Below the pieces are notes generated by a model that did not search any database, was not told the origin of the DNA, and worked only from the letters and a program-made list of their open reading frames with translations. Of a DNA stretch of 64,000 nt, positions 34,644 through 42,745 are shown piece by piece; position 1 is the stretch's first letter; the number at the start of each line of letters is the position of its first letter. This DNA comes from Clostridia bacterium (GTDB taxonomy: Bacteria; Bacillota; Clostridia; Peptostreptococcales; Anaerovoracaceae). The position numbers were made by a program, and so were the translations under genes. Where the stretch lies: NCBI GenBank assembly GCA_024693105.1, contig JAILLO010000093.1:1-64000 (forward strand), read 5' to 3'.

Positions 34644-35318
34644 ATGCCAAAGATTACAAACGACTGGCTCACAGCAGTGGGAGAAGAATTCGAAAAGGAT
34701 TATTATCTCAAACTGAGGCAGTTTCTTATAACCGAATACAACACAAAACGCATCTATCCTAAAGCGGATGATATTTTCAACGCTTTCCACTACACTCCGC
34801 TTTCGAAAGTCAGGGTTCTCCTTCTCGGGCAGGATCCGTACCACAACGAAAATCAGGCCTGCGGTCTTTCGTTCGCCGTTCCGGAGAGTCAGACTCAGCT
34901 GCCGCCCTCGCTGCAAAATATTTATAAGGAACTTTCGGATGATTTGGGCTGCGCAATTCCAAAGAGCGGCAATCTGAAAAAATGGGCCGATCAGGGTGTA
35001 CTCCTTCTTAATACTGTTCTGACAGTAAGGGCGCATCAGGCGTTTTCGCACCGGGGAATGGGCTGGGAGACATTTACGGATGCCGTGATACGGGCCGTAA
35101 ACGAAATTGACAGACCTGTTGTATATCTTCTATGGGGAAAGCCCGCGCAAAGCAAAAGGCCGATGCTTACAAATCCAAAGCACCTCGTACTGTGCGCTCC
35201 GCACCCGAGTCCGCTTTCGGCATACAGAGGCTTCTTCGGCTGCAGGCATTTCAGCAAAACAAACGAATTTCTGACTGCGGGCGGGCTCGATCCGATTGAC
35301 TGGCAGATTGAAGACTGA
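34644..35318 (+). CDS. ung: uracil-DNA glycosylase
   Basis: The enzyme removes uracil from DNA to start base-excision repair. The 224-residue protein is full length for family 1 UDG and carries all signature motifs: the water-activating loop LLGQDPYHNENQACGLSF near residue 60, LLLNTVLTVRAHQAFSH near 120, the uracil-binding VVYLLWGKPAQSK, and the DNA-intercalating HPSPLSAYRGFFGC near 190. The ATG is preceded by AAGGAG located within the end of the Mrr-like gene, so it is translated from the same mRNA. It ends before a strong bidirectional terminator. Confidence 0.97.
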   Translation: MPKITNDWLTAVGEEFEKDYYLKLRQFLITEYNTKRIYPKADDIFNAFHYTPLSKVRVLLLGQDPYHNENQACGLSFAVPESQTQLPPSLQNIYKELSDDLGCAIPKSGNLKKWADQGVLLLNTVLTVRAHQAFSHRGMGWETFTDAVIRAVNEIDRPVVYLLWGKPAQSKRPMLTNPKHLVLCAPHPSPLSAYRGFFGCRHFSKTNEFLTAGGLDPIDWQIED

Positions 35319-35339
35319 TATTTCTCCGTTTGGCCGGTT

Positions 35340-35372
35340 CGGACATATTTCGAACATATTTCGGACATATTG
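35340..35372. repeat. three tandem 11-base repeats
   Basis: CGGACATATTT, CGAACATATTT and CGGACATATTG follow each other directly in the gap after ung. Confidence 0.85.
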
Positions 35373-35380
35373 TGAGAAAA

Positions 35381-35418
35381 GGGCGTGTGAAAAATGAAAC
35401 TTCATTTTTCACACGCCC
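35381..35418. terminator. bidirectional terminator between ung and the UPF0210 gene
   Basis: An 18-base stem beginning GGGCGTGTGAAAAATGAA with its complement has a 2-base loop, seven T residues on the plus side and TTTTC on the minus side. Confidence 0.9.
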
Positions 35419-35519
35419 TTTTTTTCTTTTCTCTCTTTGAACGGTTTCGGCGGTAATTCCCGTTGACTTGTCTCCGGGATAAAATCCCGTTTTGCCTAAC
35501 CTGAATACGGCCTTATTTC

Positions 35520-36878
35520 TTAGTTTTTCAGACTCTGAATAGGAGCCGGGATCCTGCCGCCCCTGTTGATCATGACAAGCGGTGATTTTTCGTTTACCTT
35601 CATAATCGGACCGCTTCCGAAAAGTCCTCCGAAGTCAAGCTCTTCTCCTTCGGAATGACCTATTGCCGGTATTATTCTGACTGCCGTTGTTTTTGAATTT
35701 ACCATGCCAATTGCGGCTTCATCGGCTATGATAGCCGAGATAACTTCCTGCGGAGTATCTCCGGGAACCACTATCATGTCAAGACCTACAGAGCATACTG
35801 CCGTCATGGCCTCAAGCTTTTCAATGCACAGCGTACCTGCCCTTGCGGCATCAATCATCCCCGCATCCTCGGAAACAGGAATAAATGCTCCGGAAAGTCC
35901 GCCTACACTTGATGATGCCATAACTCCGCCCTTTTTAACGGCGTCATTGAGCATTGCAAGCGCTGCGGTAGTACCGCATGCACCGCACTGCTCCAGTCCG
36001 ATTTCTTCCAGAATATGCGCAACAGAGTCGCCCACAGCAGGAGTCGGTGCAAGTGAAAGATCTATAATACCAAACGGAACGCCGAGCTTTTTGGAAGCTT
36101 CGTTTCCCACAAGCTGGCCCACACGCGTAATTTTGAAGGCCGTTCTTTTAATAAGCTCTGCAACCTGCAAAAGGTCAGCATCCTTTGGAAGCTTTGAAAG
36201 AGCTGCCCTTACAACGCCCGGACCCGAAACACCGACATTAATTACACAGTCAGGTTCTCCCGCACCGTGAAAAGCTCCGGCCATAAAAGGATTGTCCTCC
36301 GGTGCATTACAGAAAACAACAAGCTTTGATGCGCCCATGCACTGACGGTCCTTTGTAAGTTCAGCCGATTTTCTGACTATTGAACCCATCAGCTTTACGG
36401 CATCCATGTTAATTCCCGATTTTGTACTTCCTATATTTACGGAAGAACAAACGCGTGAAGTGCACGCAAGTGCCTCCGGTATTGAAGCGATCAGCTCACG
36501 GTCTCCCGGCGAAAAGCCTTTGTGTACAAGAGCGGAAAATCCTCCGATAAAATTGACGCCGACTTCCTCCGCCGCTTTGTCGAGAGTTTTGGCGTATTTT
36601 ATGGGATCTCCTCCCGATGCTCCCAGAAGCATTGCAATCGGAGTTACCGAAATTCGTTTGTTAACAATAGGAACAGCGTATTTCTTTTCAATCTCTTCTC
36701 CTGTCTTAACGAGGTCTTTTGCACATCTGAGAATCTTGTCATGAATCTTTTTGCATGAAACATCAATATCACTGTCTGCACAGTCAAGAAGCGATATGCC
36801 CATAGTTATTGTCCTTATATCGAGATTTTCATCCCTGATCATGGTAATCGTTTCCATGAAATCTTTTGTATATAGCAT
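35520..36878 (-). CDS. PFL-like UPF0210 (DUF711) family protein
   Basis: The 452-residue protein matches the UPF0210/DUF711 family, whose fold resembles pyruvate formate-lyase but lacks a known reaction. Recognised segments are [15 protein letters not shown] near residue 20, [13 protein letters not shown] near 130, [20 protein letters not shown] near 165, and [11 protein letters not shown] near 215. The glycyl radical region of true PFL is not seen. The ATG is preceded by GGGGAGG at 5 bases. It follows the ACT-domain gene by 38 bases, and this gene pair is widely conserved in Firmicutes, so the ACT protein probably regulates it. The function is unknown. Confidence 0.92.
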   Translation of the reverse strand: MLYTKDFMETITMIRDENLDIRTITMGISLLDCADSDIDVSCKKIHDKILRCAKDLVKTGEEIEKKYAVPIVNKRISVTPIAMLLGASGGDPIKYAKTLDKAAEEVGVNFIGGFSALVHKGFSPGDRELIASIPEALACTSRVCSSVNIGSTKSGINMDAVKLMGSIVRKSAELTKDRQCMGASKLVVFCNAPEDNPFMAGAFHGAGEPDCVINVGVSGPGVVRAALSKLPKDADLLQVAELIKRTAFKITRVGQLVGNEASKKLGVPFGIIDLSLAPTPAVGDSVAHILEEIGLEQCGACGTTAALAMLNDAVKKGGVMASSSVGGLSGAFIPVSEDAGMIDAARAGTLCIEKLEAMTAVCSVGLDMIVVPGDTPQEVISAIIADEAAIGMVNSKTTAVRIIPAIGHSEGEELDFGGLFGSGPIMKVNEKSPLVMINRGGRIPAPIQSLKN

Positions 36879-36916
36879 AATTTCCTCCCCGGATATGATT
36901 TTTTGTTATTTTTACG

Positions 36917-37180
36917 TTAAATTCTGTGCATGGAATTGAAAATATCTTCATGCATAACAAAGGTTTCCATATCAGGACATGTTTTGCCCAGCAATTCGCG
37001 TAAACCTTCAAGTTCACAATGCATATTGTCGATTTCCACTATCATAATCATGGTAAAATATCCGAACACTACCGACTGGGATATTTCCAGAACATTTGCA
37101 TTAACATCTGCAACTGCGTTTGTAACCCTGCTAAGAATTCCCGGCTTGTCTTTTCCTATAACACTAATTACTGCATTCAT
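36917..37180 (-). CDS. ACT domain protein (UPF0237)
   Basis: This 87-residue protein is a single ACT domain, MNAVISVIGKDKPGILSRVT followed by a beta-alpha-beta-beta-alpha-beta pattern. ACT domains bind amino acids or other small ligands and work as dimers. It is the first gene of a two-gene operon with the UPF0210 protein, 38 bases apart, so a role in sensing a ligand for that protein is likely. Its promoter is clear upstream. Confidence 0.92.
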   Translation of the reverse strand: MNAVISVIGKDKPGILSRVTNAVADVNANVLEISQSVVFGYFTMIMIVEIDNMHCELEGLRELLGKTCPDMETFVMHEDIFNSMHRI

Positions 37181-37210
37181 TCTTTTTCCTCCTAAAACTG
37201 TTGTTGAATT

Positions 37211-37239
37211 ATATTAACACCTGAAGCGCTGCACTTCAA
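37211..37239 (-). promoter_or_regulatory. predicted promoter of the ACT-UPF0210 operon
   Basis: On the minus strand TTGAAG (37239-37234) and TAATAT (37216-37211) are separated by 17 bases. The spacer holds an inverted repeat, TGAAG and CTTCA, that could be an operator. Confidence 0.6.
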
Positions 37240-37800
37240 GACAGTTATTATTGCGTATTATTTTTTTATTATTACATATTAATTCTTTTAACCGGGCGGC
37301 AACTTGAAATCTTTAATGTACGAATTTTGATTCTTTTGTTTCTTCACCGTCTTATGAACCGCTGTCACGAATTTGTCACCCGATTTTAGGTTATCAATGC
37401 TTATAAAATCATGTAATTTTTGCCATGCAAGTATATTTTTATAATTCGGATGATGTTGTTCCTGTTTTGGTCCGTATTTACATATTTGCAATTGAAGCTG
37501 AGAATTTCAACGTCTTCGGTTTTGTTAACTAATCATTTATGTACAGGTTAATTTTTATGTTAACATTTGCTGCTTTTCGGATCATATTCTGATTTGCTCC
37601 CGCTTCTGAGTCGATTTTTTGCGTTTTTTATAGTTTACGTTCCTTTGAAAATAAATTTTTCCCCGGAAGCATGAGTCCCGATTGCACATAAGTTAACACT
37701 TTATGCATTTAATAAGACAATCTTTGTTACTTTCCGTTATTTTTTTGTGAATAAGCGCTACATTTATTTTTTTTCTTTTCCGCAGCTTTGTTTTTTGCCG
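37240..37800. other. AT-rich gap without a supported gene
   Basis: About 560 bases of AT-rich DNA hold no convincing gene. A 67-codon open frame on the minus strand (37288-37491) has no ribosome site and no recognised family. Three GTTAAC palindromes (37523, 37559 and 37691, approximately) and long T runs are the only visible patterns. It may hold an unrecognised RNA or a decayed gene. Confidence 0.5.
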
Positions 37801-38841
37801 TTAGTTTTCCGAAAAAGATTTCAGAACATATTTTCCGTCAGGTATTTTTTCATCCGCAAAAAAGGAAAATCTGATTCCCGGATAATTTTCCCTGAACCAT
37901 TTTTTATTTTCTCCGTTATTTCCGGCCATATTTGAAACACATCTGCTGCATGATGAAAAGATCACTTTTCCTTTGGTTTCTTTTTCTATTTTTGCCTTTT
38001 GCATAAGCTCAAGCATATCCTCACGAGCTATTGTCGCCTCGACAAGTTGACGGAATGCGGGATGATAAGTGCCTCCGCTGATGACTCCGTCCTCGTTAAT
38101 AAGCTCCGTACTTTTCAGTCCGACTCTTATAATATTAATACCGGCTTCGTATAAAATCCTGTACATCTGCTTTGTGATTTCAACCGCGGCTTCTGTAGTA
38201 AGAGGTTCATACTCTCCGCGCCTGAACATACGCATCAGCTCCGTATCATTTATAACGATGGTAGGATAAAGACGCGCTATATCAGGTTTCATCGACACTG
38301 CCTTCCCGGCAGAATATATGCATTTTTCGGCAGTGTCTCCCGGAAGGCCTATCATAAGCTGTATTCCGAGGGAAAAACCATACCTGTGTATCAGTTCGCA
38401 GCTTTTTTCAACAACGGCGGCGTCATGTCCCCTGTTTGAAAGTCTGAGAACTTCCTCATCAAACGACTGTACGCCGAGTTCTATAATATCCACATCATAT
38501 TTTTTCAGATTTGAAAGAATTTCATCATCTATATAATCCGGCCGGGTTGAAAGATGTATTTTGTCTATGCTTCCCTGCCTTTTGTACTTTTGTGCGACCT
38601 CAAGATATTCTGACTGCTGCTCAATCGGAATGCCCGTAAAACTTCCCCCGAAAAAAGCAACCTCAGTCGTTTCAAGGTTTCTGCCCCTGAGTGTAGTAAG
38701 GTGTTTCTCTATTATCCCCGATACATCCTCTGCCGAGGCATCCTTTATTCTTGCCGTGATTGCCTTCTGATTGCAGAAAACGCAATCGTTCGGACAACCC
38801 TTATGCGGTATGAAAATAGGAATAATTGCATGCTTCTTCAT
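37801..38841 (-). CDS. radical SAM protein with Elp3/HemN-like core
   Basis: The 346-residue protein carries the iron-sulfur motif GCPNDCVFCNQ near residue 20 (CxxxCxxC), the SAM-binding VAFFGGSFTGIP near 65, IIELGVQSFDEEVL near 120, and GIQLMIGLPGDTAEK near 155, then a C-terminal domain with two cysteines (SSCSRC). It belongs to the Elp3-like radical SAM proteins common in Clostridia and lacks the acetyltransferase domain of true Elp3. The substrate is unknown; tRNA modification is possible. I prefer the ATG at 38841 with GGGAG upstream over the one at 38856. It follows the DUF6873-like gene closely. Confidence 0.82.
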   Translation of the reverse strand: MKKHAIIPIFIPHKGCPNDCVFCNQKAITARIKDASAEDVSGIIEKHLTTLRGRNLETTEVAFFGGSFTGIPIEQQSEYLEVAQKYKRQGSIDKIHLSTRPDYIDDEILSNLKKYDVDIIELGVQSFDEEVLRLSNRGHDAAVVEKSCELIHRYGFSLGIQLMIGLPGDTAEKCIYSAGKAVSMKPDIARLYPTIVINDTELMRMFRRGEYEPLTTEAAVEITKQMYRILYEAGINIIRVGLKSTELINEDGVISGGTYHPAFRQLVEATIAREDMLELMQKAKIEKETKGKVIFSSCSRCVSNMAGNNGENKKWFRENYPGIRFSFFADEKIPDGKYVLKSFSEN

Positions 38842-38861
38842 AAATCCGTCTCCCATATGCT

Positions 38862-38897
38862 CACCGGCATCAGTCTCTGCATCAGTCTCTGCATCAG
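38862..38897. repeat. 12-base tandem repeat between two genes
   Basis: CATCAGTCTCTG occurs twice in tandem, followed by a third partial CATCAGGCTATG, in the gap upstream of the radical SAM gene. Confidence 0.75.
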
Positions 38898-38898
38898 G

Positions 38899-39588
38899 CT
38901 ATGCCTTTGCTTTTGACGCATTTTTATCACAGCCCGCAGCCGGCTCTTCAATGATCGAGCCGATATCCTCAAGCTCATACTCTTTAAAATACTTAAGACT
39001 CAGACCACGCGCTTCGATAAAATCACGTATCTGCGCAAAATCAGGATGTTTTTCCAGATTGCCGTTAAAAAGGATTTCACTGCCGACTCTTCCCGAAGCC
39101 CCGCCGAGAAATCCGTACTCAAATCCCTCGAGTTTTACGTATCCGGTCCTGACCTTCAATATGTCGATTTCGTCAATCTGCCTTAAAGCTTTGAAAATTC
39201 CGGCATCCGAAGTAATCGCACTATTGTTGTCAACCACTACAAGGTTACATTTTGTGTACCCTTGTTTAATGTTAACCCCTTGGAAACAATCTGCGGCTTT
39301 AAGTAATTTTTCCGAAGTGAATTTCAGATTGTGAATGAAAAAATCACCTATGCAGGCTGCGTTAAATTTGACATCATACGGGTACTCAAAGCCAAGTTCT
39401 TCAATGTCACCTTTAAAAACTTTGTCATCAGGTTCGGCTCCAAGCTTGCACATATAGATATCCGGATGAGTCTCAACCGCAGGATATACCGCCCCTGTTG
39501 CACCGATTTCAATGATTTCATGCCCTCTCTGCAGTAAATATGCTTTGATTATTTCATTTGCTTTTTTAGAAATATATACTCTGCTCAT
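38899..39588 (-). CDS. DUF6873-like GME-fold protein
   Basis: The 229-residue soluble protein has the features of the DUF6873 group, which has a guanidino-group-modifying-enzyme-like fold: HPDIYMCKL near residue 40, FNAACIGDFFIHNLKF near 75, QGYTKCNLVVVD near 108, and FLGGASGRVGSEILFNGNLE near 160. Catalytic residues typical for amidino-hydrolases (His and Cys) may be H41 and a late Cys, but I cannot assign them. It lies upstream of the radical SAM gene in the same direction, so they may be co-transcribed. The C-terminus ends in a low-complexity Ala/Lys stretch. Function unknown. Confidence 0.6.
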   Translation of the reverse strand: MSRVYISKKANEIIKAYLLQRGHEIIEIGATGAVYPAVETHPDIYMCKLGAEPDDKVFKGDIEELGFEYPYDVKFNAACIGDFFIHNLKFTSEKLLKAADCFQGVNIKQGYTKCNLVVVDNNSAITSDAGIFKALRQIDEIDILKVRTGYVKLEGFEYGFLGGASGRVGSEILFNGNLEKHPDFAQIRDFIEARGLSLKYFKEYELEDIGSIIEEPAAGCDKNASKAKA

Positions 39589-39644
39589 TTTGCTATTCTA
39601 CCATACAATCGACTTTGCTTAAACATCAAATATACATTTTTTCC

Positions 39645-39679
39645 AAAATAATAAGCGGATGCTTTTTTACGGCACCCGC
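39645..39679 (-). terminator. terminator of the chemoreceptor-like gene
   Basis: On the minus strand, GCGGGTGC pairs with GCATCCGC (one G-T) around a 9-base loop, followed by TTATTATTTT. It lies about 100 bases after the stop at 39782. Confidence 0.7.
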
Positions 39680-39781
39680 CTGATTCTTTGATATTTGTTT
39701 TGGTATTTTTGCCGCATTTTTGTCAACTTATTCGATTGACATTTGCTTTTGGCAGTATATTTCGTTTCTCCGAAGCATTCA

Positions 39782-41350
39782 TCAGGATTTTGTAAGCTCC
39801 TGGCTTATATACTTGGATGCCGCAAGTACATTTTCTGCAATCTTTCTTGCGTCAATCGCAACATTTGAGAAGCCCATTGAAGCTTTATCGCCGGTGAAAT
39901 CAGCATGCAGACCTATCTGAAGTATTCCGCCCGAGAAATTTCCCGTTCCGAGATATTTCATTACCTTTCCGTCAAGAGCTCTCTTCTGCTGCGGCGCGGT
40001 AACAACCAGATCCTGATTGTTTAAAATAGCCATATAAGGAGCTGTCTGGCCTTCGTTCTTGAACTGGAAGCCGATTCCGCCCGGTGCATTACAAAATACA
40101 ACAGTTCCGGTATTGTCCGTATTCCAGACTTCGTCAATTCCCGTGAAATTACACATATCTGCTACTTCTTCAAACGTCATGATCTGCTCTGCAACATACT
40201 GTTTGAGTACTTTTATCTGAATTTCCATATGCACGCCCAACAGACGGTCAAGTGTACCGTTATCATTTGATGCCTGTGCCGATTCTATCTTTGCACGTAT
40301 TGCAAGAAGATTTGCAAGGCGGGCATTCTGGTTCAGATCGTCAACGACATTTTTGAGTGTTTTATATTTGTCGGTATACTCTGTCTTGAGATCTATCATT
40401 TTTCTGCGCTGTTCGAGCTCACTCATCTTCATGAATTCTTCTTTGAATTTTTTGAGTTCAAGTTCTTCCTCAGACAGTTCTGCATCTGCGTCCTCATCAG
40501 TATCCGCAGTTTCCCGATCGGCTGCCGGTTCTTCTGCGGAATCAGCTTTTACTTCCGGTGCAACAACTTCGGAAATTTCCGAAGAAGCATAGGCTTCGTC
40601 TATGTTTTCCACAGTCTCTTCCGGAATTGCCGTTTCTTCTGATTCGTCTGCCTGTGAATCATCTGCATCAAAAATTTCTTCCGCCTTATCTGCAGACCCC
40701 TCAGCCATACCCTCATGTTCTTCAGTTTCCTTTTCAAGGACATCTATCTTTTCCTGAACGCCTCTGACTTCAATAAGCGTTGCTTCGACAATTGCGATAT
40801 TGTCCTCCATTGTTCTTGCAAGCTTGCCTATTTCTTCGGCCACAACACTGAAGCTTCTGACAGTGCAGATTCCCTCGGACGGTCTGTATCTTGATTTTAT
40901 CTGGACAATACCCTTACAGTCCTTTCTGAGGGTTATGACGGTCTTTTCCATCTCGCCGTCGTTCAGATCCTTTTCAGGAAGTTCCAAAATGTGAGGCTCT
41001 GCCTCAACCTTTGAAAGTATGCTCAAATCATACATATTCTTTCCGCAAAGGCTTGCCGGCACGGAGCAGATTACAATTCCCTTTTCGTCAGTAACAAAAA
41101 TATCTTTGAATCCGCTTCTTGTCAAAACCTCATTTAATATAGCCGAATTTCCTTCATATCTCTCAACCAGCAGTGCAACCAGCTTCGCCTGAATAGCCAT
41201 ACTGTCGCTTATTACCTTTGCACAGTTAGAAAAATAGCTCTCGGCCTTTGCAGTTTCAATTCTTGCATTGATGGCAAGAATTCTCAGGCTTCTTGCTGCG
41301 TCTGAAATAAGTTTTATTTCTTTCGCAAAGTTTTCCCCTAATTTGCACAT
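39782..41350 (-). CDS. soluble chemoreceptor-tip-like protein with internal duplication
   Basis: This 522-residue protein has no membrane segment. It shows two homologous units joined by an acidic linker (about 203-300). In unit 1, ILAINARIETAKAES (residues 24-38) resembles the first half of a chemoreceptor (MCP) signalling tip, and FSVVAEEIGKLA (167-178) the second half. Between them lies a sensor-like segment with FKDIFVTDEKGIVIC. In unit 2 the same order recurs: LLAIRAKIESAQAS (348-361), IDEVWNTDNTGTVVFC, and GFSNVAIDARKIAE (493-506). The spacing from MxIQxK to TD is 36 residues in both. The fold resembles MCP tips split by a Cache/PAS-like domain. It may act as a cytoplasmic sensor; its partner is unknown. 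Confidence 0.6.
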   Translation of the reverse strand: MCKLGENFAKEIKLISDAARSLRILAINARIETAKAESYFSNCAKVISDSMAIQAKLVALLVERYEGNSAILNEVLTRSGFKDIFVTDEKGIVICSVPASLCGKNMYDLSILSKVEAEPHILELPEKDLNDGEMEKTVITLRKDCKGIVQIKSRYRPSEGICTVRSFSVVAEEIGKLARTMEDNIAIVEATLIEVRGVQEKIDVLEKETEEHEGMAEGSADKAEEIFDADDSQADESEETAIPEETVENIDEAYASSEISEVVAPEVKADSAEEPAADRETADTDEDADAELSEEELELKKFKEEFMKMSELEQRRKMIDLKTEYTDKYKTLKNVVDDLNQNARLANLLAIRAKIESAQASNDNGTLDRLLGVHMEIQIKVLKQYVAEQIMTFEEVADMCNFTGIDEVWNTDNTGTVVFCNAPGGIGFQFKNEGQTAPYMAILNNQDLVVTAPQQKRALDGKVMKYLGTGNFSGGILQIGLHADFTGDKASMGFSNVAIDARKIAENVLAASKYISQELTKS

Positions 41351-41524
41351 AATCTTACCTCCCAGTTTTTAGTTATGCGGCCCTAATCTATTAATATTAT
41401 TATATGATGTATCGTGCCGATAAGCGTTAAAGGTTTATTAAAGATTAGGATTTTTTTACTTAATATGGCTGAAAATCAACAATAAAACTAAGAATTCAGG
41501 CAAAAAGGCTCTCTCGCATCAAAA

Positions 41525-41560
41525 AACAAAAGCCCTGCCGGTATCTCTGCCGGCAGGGGC
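41525..41560 (-). terminator. terminator after the unknown 200-residue gene
   Basis: On the minus strand, GCCCCTGCCGG pairs with CCGGCAGGGC around an 8-base loop, followed by TTTTGTTTTTT. It separates the STAS and unknown genes from the chemoreceptor-like gene. Confidence 0.85.
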
Positions 41561-41626
41561 ATTAAATCAAACTCCTATGCAAAAAAACTGTGTCTGACAG
41601 CATCTGAAATGCTGTGTCAAATCGAA

Positions 41627-42229
41627 CTACATAACCCGTTTAAATTCTTCTATAGCAAACATAACGGCATTCATGCTTTTTGTCTGTCTTGCGTCAGATT
41701 TTTTTTCAGGCTCTTCTTCCTGTAATTCTCTTTCTTCTTCTCTCACTTCGTCTGCAGAAGCATCATCATCCGTTACAGCTTCACGCGCCTCCATCTCCTG
41801 CACATATTCGCTCCTTGTAATGGTTCCTGAAACCATCAGCTGCTTAAGCTCCGTTGTCGTGTAATTTGAGAGATTTTCTTTGACCTCTGCAGCGTAATCC
41901 TTTTCGGAAGCCTCAACTGATGCGGTAGGCTGTGCCTGCTGCACCGGTGCGGTTGCCTGAGGAGCATTCACGGGTCCGCGCCTGATTGTGGCAGCAACTC
42001 CCGTCATTGCAAGCGATTTTGTATCGGCATTTTCTTTTTGGGCATTGTTTAATGCCCAACGTCCTTCATTGCTTAACTCAAGAGTGTCAAATTTTCTTCT
42101 GTACTCAATCTGTTCCGCATTTGTAGCATTCGGATCCACCGATCCTGCCACCTGCGCACTTTGTGTTCTGTCTGCCGCATATGTCTGCGCAGACGTTATC
42201 TGCTGAACACCTACCTGGGAAATTTCCAT
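41627..42229 (-). CDS. unknown protein next to the STAS gene
   Basis: This 200-residue protein is soluble, Ala/Gln/Glu-rich and largely disordered. A helical middle contains RRKFDTLELSNEGRWALNNA, a TTELKQLMVSGTITRSEYV segment near residue 120, and a short C-terminal helix MNAVMFAIEEFKRVM. The LELSNEG stretch faintly recalls small flagellar and anti-sigma proteins, but this is too weak to name a family. It has AGGTGATTAT just before the ATG. It is 60 bases downstream of the STAS gene and ends at a strong terminator, so the two are probably one transcript. Confidence 0.6.
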   Translation of the reverse strand: MEISQVGVQQITSAQTYAADRTQSAQVAGSVDPNATNAEQIEYRRKFDTLELSNEGRWALNNAQKENADTKSLAMTGVAATIRRGPVNAPQATAPVQQAQPTASVEASEKDYAAEVKENLSNYTTTELKQLMVSGTITRSEYVQEMEAREAVTDDDASADEVREEERELQEEEPEKKSDARQTKSMNAVMFAIEEFKRVM

Positions 42230-42289
42230 ATAATCACCTCCCCAAACCTTCTTCTGTCCGAATCAGTCTGCCCCTCTCAGAGGCATCGG

Positions 42290-42592
42290 CTAATCAACAA
42301 TCTGAAGCACATCCATGAAGCCCGTGATTGTGAAAACATTTCTGACTTCTTCATTTACATGAAGAACCTTCATGTATCCTTTTTTGCTCATCGCAGTCTT
42401 CTGTCCTATCAAAAGAGCCCTGAGACCTGCACTGCTGATATATTCCACATCCCCAAAATCCAGAACCAGCATGTTTGAATCACTGAAAGCATTCAGAATC
42501 TCTGACTGCAAAAGTCCTACAGAACCCGAATCAATTCTACCTTCAACGGACAAAACCACTTCGTTTTCGTTATAATCTTTTGTAACCTGCAT
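42290..42592 (-). CDS. STAS-domain anti-sigma-factor antagonist
   Basis: STAS proteins of this size switch partner proteins, typically anti-sigma kinases, through phosphorylation of a serine. The 100-residue protein is a single STAS domain: VLSVEGRIDSGSVGLLQSEI at the start, then LDFGDVEYISSAGLRALL with the candidate phosphoserine. The ATG at 42592 has GGAGGG 4 bases upstream; the GTG at 42604 overlaps that ribosome site and is rejected. It has its own promoter (42650-42622) and lies just downstream of the CIS operon terminator. No kinase, phosphatase or sigma factor partner is in the window. Confidence 0.88.
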   Translation of the reverse strand: MQVTKDYNENEVVLSVEGRIDSGSVGLLQSEILNAFSDSNMLVLDFGDVEYISSAGLRALLIGQKTAMSKKGYMKVLHVNEEVRNVFTITGFMDVLQIVD

Positions 42593-42621
42593 TTTGCCCT
42601 CCACCTAATCATTCTTAATTA

Positions 42622-42650
42622 ATAATACAATAAATCCACAAAAAAATCAA
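42622..42650 (-). promoter_or_regulatory. predicted promoter of the STAS gene
   Basis: On the minus strand TTGATT (42650-42645) and TATTAT (42627-42622) are separated by 17 bases. Confidence 0.6.
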
Positions 42651-42716
42651 ATCCCGAATCTAAAAATTCGTTAAAGCATATTGACATATCCGTGCATATG
42701 TGCTTTTCATCAAAAG

Positions 42717-42736
42717 CGGCCCTGCTGTTCGGGCCG
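42717..42736 (-). terminator. terminator-like hairpin at the end of the CIS operon
   Basis: On the minus strand CGGCCC pairs with GGGCCG around an 8-base loop, followed by CTTTTGATG. It lies 10 bases after the last CIS gene, so the CIS genes and the STAS module are probably separate transcripts. Confidence 0.55.
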
Positions 42737-42745
42737 TTTTTATCG

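Noticed and set aside
37288-37491. 67-codon open frame on the minus strand
   Set aside because: No ribosome site, no family, AT-rich random-like composition.
41405-41430. GCCGATAA SigD -10 on the plus strand
   Set aside because: No TAAA at the right distance and no plus-strand gene to drive.
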